This document shows, piece by piece, positions 12,701 to 20,690 of a DNA stretch of 64,000 nt. The DNA comes from Aplectana chamaeleonis. Its lineage: Eukaryota > Nematoda > Chromadorea > Rhabditida > Cosmocercidae. The stretch spans positions 1,488,001-1,552,000 of the forward strand of contig JAPDOI010000063.1 in assembly GCA_029168955.1 (NCBI GenBank). Direction: 5' to 3'. Positions within the stretch are counted from its first letter, which is position 1. Each line of letters opens with the position of its first letter. Below the pieces are notes generated by a model, which saw only the letters and a program-made list of their open reading frames with translations, was not told the DNA's origin and ran no database searches. A program made the translations under genes and the position numbers.

Positions 12701-14136
12701 GCGCTTATACCCGGGGTATATGTCCGTCCATAGATAGCAACCAGTAACTAGGCGCTAGGGCGTTGAGACGCTGATGCACCACGCTCAAACGCTGACCCAC
12801 GAGGCTCGAGCGCTGGTGCATGTAACGTGTCTGAAGACAGCAAGGGGTTAGCTGTGCTATTGATAATGCAATTGGAAGCCGCTACAGCTGCGATGCCGCC
12901 ACCAACAGCGGCAGGCCAGCTGCAGTGGTAGCTATTTAGACAATCGCCGCATTTAGTGCGTGTCGAATATGCATTCAACTGAAAGACGTGACGGTTTCGG
13001 GAACATTCAGGGAACATGCTGCTACGGGAGCACGTTCTTCAATTGTTTTTTGAAATTGCATCATGTGCCCCAACAAACAAAACGTTCAATGTGTAGATGA
13101 CACAAATCCAACTCGATGACAGCATGATTTTTCGAAAAAAAAGGAAAGTGTGCGACGTACTCTTCAGGCGGGACTTAGATGTCGGCAACATAGCCTTTCA
13201 TGTACCCTAGTTTGCGGTACTTGACCCGCCCAGGCGCTGGAGACATCGTTAAATCGCGGGCGCCCCCACCCCCACCGTTCTGCTCGGCGAGCCGGCCAAG
13301 TTGCTTCTTGGTGTGACACGCGTCGGTGTGCTGCAAACTATAAGATAGCGCTGGACTCCCTCGCCGCACGCGCTCCTGCGGTTAAACTTTGCTGCACGTG
13401 CTGCTGTTCCAATGACTCCCTTGAAGGACGATGTAGGGCTACTGCGAGCCCTGCGCTAACAAGGGGAGCCAATTTAGAGTAGTTGAAGTTAGGAATATAA
13501 AGTGTTAAACAAGGATGCCCTTGCTACTACACAGTAGCAAAATTCGTGTTTCTTGTTTTGTTCTAGATCCCGGAACGCTCTAAAACAAAAAATAGTAGGT
13601 GAACCCAAAATTTGAGATTTTTCTTCTTCACCCAACCCAACTGTATGTGTAAGTAATACCATTTTTCCACAATGAGCTACCGTAGTCGTGCGGAGAAGCC
13701 AAAAGCGGACCCCAAGTTTGCATTCAGCACTCCAAACAACCTTCTTGAATCAATGATGATAAGAATGAATTAGATTCCCGGGTCAACCTGACGTTTAGAG
13801 CTTATAAATTTCTGAGATGTGCAATGTTTGGCCCTTGAGACAACAACAATTTCTAATACTATTGTGCAGAATTTCGAGTGCAGGTACTTGAGTTCGCTTA
13901 CTTCTGCACACGCTCAAGCGATTTTGTTCGTAAGTATGCTGCAGCGGCCAGCATCTTCATTACCTAAACGTTTGGTTCAAAGAGCTTTCCTCCAAAGTAT
14001 ACCGAAGAGTTTCAGAAGAGGTTAACATCGAATAAGTGTAAAGAGCAAGGTGTAGCGAAATGAACCTCACAATTATTGTGACGGCTGCTAGCCATATATC
14101 ATCAGATCGAGTAGGTGGTTGATAGCCGGTCCACAT
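3751..14136 (-). CDS. Srx-type seven-transmembrane chemoreceptor, copy 1
   Basis: This is a probable chemosensory G-protein-coupled receptor of the nematode Srx family, expected in the membrane of sensory neurons (family knowledge). Exons: 14071-14136, 8941-9101, 4537-4760, 4303-4484, 4166-4246, 3967-4094 and 3751-3895. They total 987 nt, giving 328 residues, all open, with GT..AG junctions and phases 0,2,1,0,0,2 as in the other three copies. Family landmarks are GLVLNG and [10 protein letters not shown] in TM1-TM2, NRFAAI at residue 110 after TM3, CNHYF and a Cys after TM4, QRRE before TM6, TWELAH in TM7 and FNREIRR at the cytoplasmic tail. The start ATG is 5 nt downstream of an AG acceptor. 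Introns 1 and 2 are about 5.0 and 4.2 kb and full of repeats, so joining exon 1 and exon 2 to the rest is inference supported by phase and homology. Confidence 0.82.
5161..5218. repeat. perfect 27-bp inverted repeat with 4-nt loop
   Basis: Arm 5161-5187 begins AGCACTTTATGAGG. Arm 5192-5218 is its exact reverse complement, and the loop is TTTG. It sits inside Srx-1 intron 2. It could be a tiny palindromic transposon derivative or a hairpin RNA. The perfect pairing favours a recent DNA palindrome over a conserved microRNA precursor. Confidence 0.85.
6816..6937. mobile_element. TTTAGTCTG short interspersed element, copy 1
   Basis: The ends are TTTAGTCTGATG on the left and a CAAACTGAA-type inverse on the right. 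The interior carries GGACGGGGCTGCGACGG, GGTAGATCAC, and CCGCACGGCCAGCC. Other copies, in either orientation, are at 15621, 20571, 48246 and 62110. It has no coding capacity and behaves like a MITE. Confidence 0.75.
9650..9985. repeat. AT-rich array of TTCGAA-type words
   Basis: The words CGTTCGAA, GAACGAACG and TTCGAAATTT recur many times over about 335 bp with A and T runs between them. Both strands read similarly because the word is palindromic. The array resembles the subterminal arrays of the hAT-like elements at 30816 and 45882, but I find no clear terminal inverted repeat here. Confidence 0.55.
10193..10752. mobile_element. probable TIR element with CGCGG arrays
   Basis: The ends are short inverted words, CTCTGAGAG near 10194 and CTCTCAGAG near 10743. 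Inside each end (10215-10330 and 10570-10740) are dense repeats of GCGGAGCCGC and ACTATCGCGG type words, while the centre (10340-10560) is ordinary sequence. This bipartite layout suggests a non-autonomous DNA transposon with subterminal repeats. The superfamily is unknown. Confidence 0.5.
11811..11968. mobile_element. TATCCTCTG inverted-repeat element, short copy
   Basis: The left end reads TATCCTCTGTTTCCGAGTGA and the right end is a diverged inverse ending CCAGAGGGTA. The interior has GCGTGCGTCTGC and CAAGCGCG segments. Relatives lie at 29122-29420 (long arms) and 47737-47886. Non-coding. Confidence 0.65.
12215..12333. repeat. TGTGAGGCGAC inverted repeat cluster
   Basis: AATGTGAGGCGAC at 12215 is answered by GTCGCCTCACATT at 12321-12333. 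Further GTGAGGCGAG and GGGGCGAGAG words lie between them. It is likely a small inverted-repeat element. Confidence 0.5.
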
Positions 14137-14150
14137 AATTCCTGTAAGCT
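14071..14150 (-). promoter_or_regulatory. Srx-1 first exon with probable trans-splice acceptor
   Basis: An AG acceptor (GCTTACAG read on the minus strand, 14142-14149) ends 5 nt before the ATG at 14136. Srx-4 has the same 5-nt spacing. In nematodes this arrangement fits a spliced-leader addition site. The 22-codon first exon then ends at 14071 with GTGAGG. Confidence 0.5.
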
Positions 14151-15620
14151 CTTTCCTTTGTCGTCTTGTTTTCACAATAAAACTCGAGACTCGCTAGATA
14201 ACAACTTCTTTCATGATCGTTTGAGCTTCCTAACATTTTGCTATGCTATCAACATAACGGGAAACATTTGAGAACAGATAAAAATGTGTAGCTCACCTGG
14301 AGAACTGTAAGAGTTGGTGTGAATGGCAAAGCAGCTCGTGCATGAATGAGCTGATACAGTTGAGGAGGCAGAGAACAAGCTAAGTCTAATGGTCGTTGTT
14401 TTTATGTTCTTCTTACTCAGAAATGTGTCATGTAGTTTAAACGTGAATGGGTTCAAGAGTACAGGTGAATTAAATAAATAGCTTTGATGGACTCCATGAA
14501 AGAATTGAGCTTCCAAGTCCCAGATAGCGTGATTTCACATCCCGGGTGAGCTGTGACAGTTTTTTGGTGCAGAAAGCACTTCGTGTAACAACGTTGATGA
14601 GGCATGTGTAACGAGATGGAGGGAAACGCAACACTGTGGAAATCTATTCGCTACCCAGGATAAATCAATCCCGCTGCCTCTCTGCTGTCGACCAAGTGAC
14701 AGTAGATCTGCTCAAACAATTTCGACGCTGCTTTGACAACAGAGTGATAGCGTGAATGCAGGCGTTGCCTTTTTAGTATTCCGGAGAGCAAGAAAGCGAG
14801 TCCTTCTAAAAATCTCCAGTGAAGCCTGGAATCTTCACAAAACTACTATTTCGGTGTTTGTTGGGATGTACGGATTATTCTACTAAGACGATTACTCTCA
14901 AGTACCCAAAGACACTCCACTCGTCTTTCAACTTACAAAGATATCAAGGAGACAGCAGAACGGCTTTCTTTCCTTAACAGAAATGTCTTTCAAATCTTCA
15001 AAAGGCTTACTCAGTCTTCGTTAGCTGGGGAAAATTGCCATTCAGAAAAATGAAAGAAGAACTGGAGCGAAAAGTGGGATGCATGCCGTTGTGGGATTTG
15101 TCTCTGCATTCCCTCCCCTCCCGCAAAATACCGTACAGCAGCACCAGTCATACCTCTTTCTCGCGAGCGCAGCGGCTTGCCGTAGGAACACCGCCGTCAT
15201 GCCTTATTCTGGAGGAATTTATAGCGTGGAAGAAACCGAATTTCACTAGACGATCAGCACACCGCATTTGTCAGGCAACGATTTCTTGCATTTTTTTCAG
15301 ATGCTAATGCTTTGAGAAGCTTCTACTTATCCTGCTTGAAGACTACTTGAGATCACTCATAGAATCAAGTTTAACTTTGCCACCACACTTTAACGCGAAT
15401 TCCGAACTGCCATTTCAATGAATTCGAATTCCCCGCCCACGGAGGGCAAATCTTTCGCTTGAAGTGAGACCTTTACTTATGAGCAAATGAACACTCGGCT
15501 AGTTCATTGTTAGCGTCTGGCATTTCCCGTTGCTCTTATTTAGCATCTGCATTTTTGCAGCAGTTACAGTGATCACAGTGGCCGTTCCCTTACGCTGTAT
15601 GGTTTCCGTTTTATACTATA
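14151..15620. other. no gene recognised
   Basis: Upstream of Srx-1. Short frames only, and no repeat family shared with the rest of the window was found. Any Srx-1 promoter should lie in the first few hundred bases, but no specific element is recognisable. Confidence 0.45.
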
Positions 15621-15740
15621 TTTAGTCTGACGTATGGGAAAAGCGTCTGGCCGTGCGGTGTTGGCGGCATCACCGGTGGACGGGGTTTTGATTGCGCGCG
15701 GTGATCTACCGCAGCATCCCCTTCCATTCACCAGACTAAT
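15621..15740. mobile_element. TTTAGTCTG short interspersed element, copy 2
   Basis: It is bounded by TTTAGTCTGACG and CCAGACTAA. The interior has GGCCGTGCGGTGTTGGCGGC and GGTGATCTACCG in the opposite orientation to copy 1. The inverted ends are clear. Confidence 0.8.
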
Positions 15741-15893
15741 TTGATTAAATGGACGCTAGATCGTGCCGATCACAATCTGGGCAAGCCGCGACGCTGCTAC
15801 CATAGCATTATCTTAGAAACTGAGTAAACGTTTTCTGTAGAAAACCCAACGCTGAAAGTAGAGAAGCAACCGCCAAGCCCTATGATACCTATA

Positions 15894-16740
15894 CTGCCTT
15901 TATTTGAGAGTGCACAAGCCCCTCTTTTCACCCGCACACGCTGCCACATTAATGGACCACGTCAACGCGGTCTGTGGTGAGCCCGTTCTCTCCCACACCA
16001 TGTGGCAGGCATCGCTTTTCGCATGACCACCGTTCATTCGTCCACATGACCGGCGATCATGCTCAGAGAAGGTGAGTTTTTGAGTTTTTTTTTATGCCGT
16101 CCTATGTTGTTTCGGTGATAATTTAAATGTCGTCGTAATGGGATGCGAGTAAATGGCCCATGGATTTGAAACAGTAGATGAATATTCGAGAAGAAAGTTT
16201 TTCTGGGGCGGCATGCATGAACGCTGCGAACGGTGACAGGGAGCCGCTCCGCGTGCCATGCGCGCAGCGTCGAGCAGCGGGGCGGCCCCGAAAATCAGGC
16301 ACATCAATACACGCCACGAAATTCGGGGCCGCCTCGTTGCTCGACGCTGCGCGCATGGCACGCGGAGCGGCTCCCTGACACCGTTCGCTGCGTTCATGCA
16401 TGCCGCCCCTGGTAAAAAAGAGAACAGATGTTTTCTCAATTTATTGGTAGCGCTAAGGATTCTGCAAAGCTTCTTTTACAACCTAACCTTTAACCAAAAC
16501 GATGACATTTGAATTATCACCGAAACAACTGAAGACGGCAGAGAAAGAAAGTTAAAAACTCATCGTCTCTAAGCATGATCGCCGGTCACACGGACGACTG
16601 GACAGTGGTCATGCTAAAGTCGATGCCTGTCGCATGGGGTGGGGAGAACGGGCTCACCACAGACCGCGCTGCCGTGGTCCATTACTGTAGCAGCGTGTGC
16701 AGATGAAAAGGGGGGCTTGTGCACTCCCGAATAAAGGCAG
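15894..16740. mobile_element. foldback element with nested palindrome, about 847 bp
   Basis: The outer arms (15894-16150 and 16490-16740) are inverted copies: CTGCCTTTAT to ATAAAGGCAG at the tips, with GAGTGCACAAGCCCC and GCGGTCTGTGGTGAGCCCG inverted on the far side. The centre holds a second, GC-rich palindrome with arms about 16206-16285 and 16328-16410 (GGAGCCGCTCCGCGTGCCAT and its inverse). Overlapping open frames on both strands here are mirror images produced by the palindrome. Related arm sequence recurs at 35340-35600 and 36590-36950. Confidence 0.8.
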
Positions 16741-18139
16741 AATAAATAATCGTTTTCCGGATTACAAGAGGCATGATACAAACCATACTGAAATCTGTTT
16801 CTTCACCAGCTTAACTGAGGCGGTTGTATACCACCCCTGCCATGAACGCAGGTTTACAGAGGTTGCGTCACAGAGGTAGTAACGTCCGCGAGCAGTCATG
16901 ATGGCTGAAGTATAGCAATATATTCCTGGCGGTTCAACCATGTCATGAAGGTGTTTCTCGAAAAAGTCGTATCTGTGACCAACTGGAGGTGCAGGAAAAA
17001 GTGGAAACGGTTACTGTTTTTCGAGACACAAACGAGCGAGACATAATTTCATCATCCAGACGTTTTTATCTTCGAACAGATTTGAACGATAGTCGAAAGC
17101 TTAAGAATCGCTTTTATACTCGAAAGACTCAAAAAAGCGGCAGACTTCTGGACAACAGATCAACAGAAACTACGTACAATAATAGTAAAAAAGACATAAA
17201 GGAGGGTGAAAAGATGGACACTACGGTGAGATTTTGCCAAAAGCTCTCATTGGGCTTACAGATAGGTTGAGACGAGCGCCAAGAAGTTCAAAGAGTTCTA
17301 GACAACAGATTAACAAAAAGCAACAGACAATAGTGGTAAGTAAGACAATGTTAGTGGGCATGTACAATTTTTCTTAAGATTACGATAATGGAAGTGGAAA
17401 AAATTCGCCTTGCAGAGGTGTACTCTGAAGTCGGCTCAAAGCCTATTTGTAACATTTTCTCTTGCACAGGTCTATCAAGTTTTGATGTGAAAGCAGTGGT
17501 ACAGAATTTCATGGAATTGGTTATCGTGTCGAATGTAGAATAATAATAATTGAAGCTCTGTTTTTCTTGCACTTTATTCAGGCAACGTTTCGAGGTTTTA
17601 ACCTCTTCTTCAGGCCAACTGTAAATAATCAGGCATACAATCAAATGACGAAGGCCCAGGAAGTTAACAAAGTTGAGAGACTATTCAGATTGACGACTGA
17701 CCGGTCTCTATGCGTTAGTGGGACGAACCAGGTGAGGGAGTGCTGTCCACGCTTAGCTGGAAATGGGTGGTGAGGGCGTGTAAAGGGGTTCTTCCAAAAT
17801 TGCAGGACTGACCTCACAGCAGAAACATGATGGGGAAATGGATCTGAGGAGGGAGTGGTGGGCAGAGTAGGGTGGCGAAAGAATATGTTATCTTCGTGAT
17901 ACTCTGCAATTGCATTTTTGTCCTCAATGACCGCTATTACACAAGGCTAAACGGGAATGAGTTCCATAGTAGACCTTAGTTCATCTCTGTTGTTTATTAA
18001 AGGGTTCAGTCTTCGGATTTCCAGAGCTTCTTTGATTTTCCTTTCGATGGTATGTGATATATTCTTATGTAGAACATAGACCTTCACCTTACGCAGACCA
18101 ACACCATAGACATAGAAGAGGTTAGGATTACCGATACGT

Positions 18140-18583
18140 TTGATACTTCGACCGCCTGTAACATTGCGACGCCTTCTCACTTTGTCTCGGGTATACGAAA
18201 GCCTCTGTGGACGTGACAACTGTTTGTATTGTGATGAGGAGAGGAAGATCTGTCTCCTGAAGAACACCGTTTACAAAGTGGCCTGTATGTCATGCTCAGA
18301 GTCTTATGTAGGAGAAAGTGGACGACCACTTTATAGGAGACTGGACGAGCACATAAGGGCTCTCCGCAACCCTCCTTCATACCCCGAGGACCCTTTTTCC
18401 CGACATCGCACCTCGTACCATGCACAGGAAAGCCCACCAGAGGTGAAGGTCTATGTTCTACATAAGAATATATCAGATACCATCGAAAGGAAAATCAAAG
18501 AAGCTTTGGAAATCCGAAGACTGAACCCTCTAATAAACAACAGAGATGAACTAAGGTTTACTATGGAACTCATTCCCGTTTAG
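18140..18583 (+). CDS. GIY-YIG endonuclease domain of a Penelope-like element (5'-truncated)
   Basis: This 147-residue open frame encodes the C-terminal nuclease of a Penelope-type retroelement polyprotein. In order: a basic RRLLTLSRVYE segment, a Cys cluster (CGRDNCLYC), the GIY strand as VYKVACMSC, the YIG strand as SYVGESGR, then the catalytic-helix pattern PLYRRLDEH, and a C-terminal IKEALEIRRLNPLINN segment. Cys pairs of this kind are typical of the Penelope lineage. The first Met is probably not a true start because the reverse transcriptase that should precede it is missing. The homologous end of the left copy is read on the minus strand at about 17950-18088. It is unlikely to be expressed as a functional protein. 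Confidence 0.8.
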   Translation: MILRPPVTLRRLLTLSRVYESLCGRDNCLYCDEERKICLLKNTVYKVACMSCSESYVGESGRPLYRRLDEHIRALRNPPSYPEDPFSRHRTSYHAQESPPEVKVYVLHKNISDTIERKIKEALEIRRLNPLINNRDELRFTMELIPV

Positions 18584-18910
18584 CATTGTGTAATAGCGGT
18601 CATTGAGGACAAAAATGCAATTGCAGAGTATCACGAAGATAACATATTCTTTCGCCACCCTACTCTGCCCACCACTCCCTCCTCAGATCCATTTCCCCAT
18701 CATGTTTCTGCTGTGAGGTCAGTCCTGCAATTTTGGAAGAACCTCTTTACACGCCCTCATCACCCATTTCCAGCTAAGCGTGGACAGCACTCCCTCACCT
18801 GGTTCGTCCCACTAACGCATAGAGACCGGTCAGTCGTCAATCTGAATAGTCTCAGTTTTGTTAACTTCCTGGGTCTTCGTCATTTGATTGTATGCCTGAT
18901 TATTTACAGT

Positions 18911-18950
18911 TGGCCTGAAGAAGAGGTTAAAACCTCGAAACGTTGCCTGA
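18911..18950 (+). ncRNA. hammerhead-ribozyme-like motif of the Penelope-like element
   Basis: CTGAAGA at 18915-18921 matches the hammerhead core CUGANGA. After one extra A, GAGGT/ACCTC forms a 5-bp stem with a TAAA loop, followed directly by GAAAC at 18937. Flanking GGC and GCC can pair. The inverted copy in the left arm (about 17575-17615) is identical. Penelope-like elements are known to carry such ribozymes. The cleavage site cannot be assigned with confidence, so activity is inference. Confidence 0.45.
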
Positions 18951-19330
18951 ATAAAGTGCAAGAAAAACAGAGCTTCAATTATTATTATTCTACATTCGAC
19001 ACGATAGCTATGAAGCTCAGAAATCCACCTGTTCTAAGGAATTGGTTATATATAAGAATGCCATACCAATCCGTGGTGGTTATATAAAATGCTTAAAACA
19101 CAACTACCTTTCTAAATGTATAGGGTGTCCTAAACACCAAGAATTCCTATCGGGTTATTGTGAGTTCTGTAACGCAAGAATGTGACATTTCTGTCAAGAC
19201 CCAAGATATAAATACAGGAAGTGAAGGGTAAAAATTTTATTGGGTTTATGATGTGAGAGAAGGTACCTGTCTCACTGAGACTTGTTTACTTCTGAACCAC
19301 CTAGGACGGTAATAGTAAGTCTAAAGACAG

Positions 19331-19437
19331 GATACACGCTCGTAAACTTGTTTGAGATAACTATGGAAATAGAATAGTATGGCTCACTCATTTTGATGCG
19401 TTAAAAACGACCCACGATGCCGCTGCAAGAGTAAGAG
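19331..19437. mobile_element. solo arm of the foldback element at 885
   Basis: ACACGCTCGTAAAC, TTTGAGATAACTA and GAATAGTATGGCTCAC match the outer arm of the element at 885-1333 in order. Only one arm is present. Confidence 0.65.
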
Positions 19438-20570
19438 AGTAGAGTGACGCTTTTATAATCAAACGACTTCAATAAGGCGAAGACTTCTGAACAACAGATC
19501 AACAGAAAGCTACGGACAATAATAGTAAAAGAGACATCTACCAGGGGAAAAATGGACACTGTACTGAGATTTTACCTAAAGTTCTTTTTGAACTTACAGA
19601 AAGGTTCTGTCGAGCGCAATGTTAGCGAGCGTGAATTCAAGCGCGAAGAAATTCTAAGATTTGTGGAAAACAGACTAACAAAAAGCTACTGACACTAGTG
19701 GTAAGTAAAAGAATGTCAGTGGGCATATCAAATTTTTCTTAGAATTATGATAATGGGAAAGGAAGTAATTGTAAAATTTCCGCTTTCACAGGACTATTGA
19801 ACTTTGATGTAAAAGCACTGATACGGAAGTCTCATTGAAATGGTTTTGAATAAGAATGCCACATCAATACGTAATGGTTATATAAAATGCTTCAAACCCA
19901 ACTACCTTTATCAATGTATTGGGTGTCCTATACACCAACAGTTCTTATCAGGTTTTTGTGAGTTTCATAATGCAATGGGGTAATATTTCTGCCAAGACCC
20001 ATGATAGCAATAGAAGAAGTAAAGGATAAAAACGTTCTTAAGTTCATGACGAGAAAGAAGGTACCTGTATCATGGAGAATTATTCACCTTTGAAAGACCT
20101 AGAACGATAATCGGAAGCTTAAGGGTCGAGATCAGAGTGTCGCAAACTCTGATAAGATTTGCCGCGAAACAACAGCGAATACACATTAGAATATTTTATA
20201 TACACTCCTCCTCCCTGTCGCTAATCTTTCGAGAAACTGCCGCAAACCGCAAACAAACATCGAACACCGCTGCTTTGTGATCTTCAGTACAAGGTTCGCG
20301 GACCTTGGACCCTGTCGCGAATCTTAACGCGGTAAACATCCCAGATAGACCGCTCTATAAGATGCACGAACATGGCGTCGCTGGTGTACCTGTTGCTTAC
20401 TGGTTCAACCAAGTTGGCGGCTCTCAGCTGCATCACTCGTCGAACGCTGACCTAGGCATAGAGTTCTTACCCAGTTTGGAAATGCATGGCGAGACGAGGG
20501 GGCAGCGAATAAGAGAGAAATCTGAAGGGTGCAAGTAGTTTCTTGGGCAAGATAGAGGTCGCTCAATAAT

Positions 20571-20690
20571 TTTAGTCTGCTGAATGAACGGGGCTGCGGC
20601 GGTAGATCACCCCACGCGAATCGAACCTTCATTCTATTCTGAGACCGCCAACCCCGCACGGCCAACTGCCTGGTCCATGCTTCGGACTAA
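20571..20690. mobile_element. TTTAGTCTG short interspersed element, copy 3
   Basis: It is bounded by TTTAGTCTGCTG and CGGACTAAA. The interior carries GGGGCTGCGGCGGTAGATCA and GCACGGCCAAC, in the same orientation as copy 1. Confidence 0.8.

Larger units (their letters stand above)
9102..14070. other. intron 1 of Srx-1, repeat-bearing
   Basis: This 5.0-kb stretch lies between exons 1 and 2 of Srx-1. It holds a TTCGAA-rich array (9650-9985), a CGCGG-rich element (10193-10752), a TATCCTCTG inverted-repeat element (11811-11968), a TGTGAGGCGAC repeat (12215-12333) and a short hairpin at 12391-12420 with arms GAGTTGCCTCG. The region 12650-14070 has no feature I recognise. No independent gene is supported. 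Confidence 0.6.
17525..19037. mobile_element. Penelope-like element, head-to-head inverted dimer
   Basis: Two 5'-truncated copies of one retroelement point outward. The left copy (17525 to about 18088) is on the minus strand and the right copy (about 18140-19003) on the plus strand. The shared arms of about 565 bp are nearly identical inverted repeats. The dimer is flanked by the direct repeat GGAATTGGTTAT (17513-17524 and 19038-19049), a 12-bp target duplication inside host repeat unit A. Between the right arm and the duplication lie 34 unpaired bases (19004-19037). The right copy retains a GIY-YIG endonuclease, and neither copy has the reverse transcriptase. Confidence 0.8.
17050..20115. 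repeat. tandem dimer of a roughly 0.7-kb repeat, interrupted
   Basis: Unit A (17050-17524 continued at 19050-19320) and unit B (19440-20115) are homologous over their length. They share CAACAGATCAACAGAAA, AATAATAGTAAAA, GTCAGTGGGCAT-type and GGTTATATAAAATGCTT segments in order. Unit A is split by the Penelope-like insertion, and a foldback arm (19331-19437) lies between the units. A third partial copy is at 62460-62830. No protein is recognisable. Confidence 0.7.

Noticed and set aside
16092..16512. Several overlapping 60-115-codon frames on both strands
   Set aside because: The plus and minus frames encode the same peptides because they read the two arms of the foldback palindrome.
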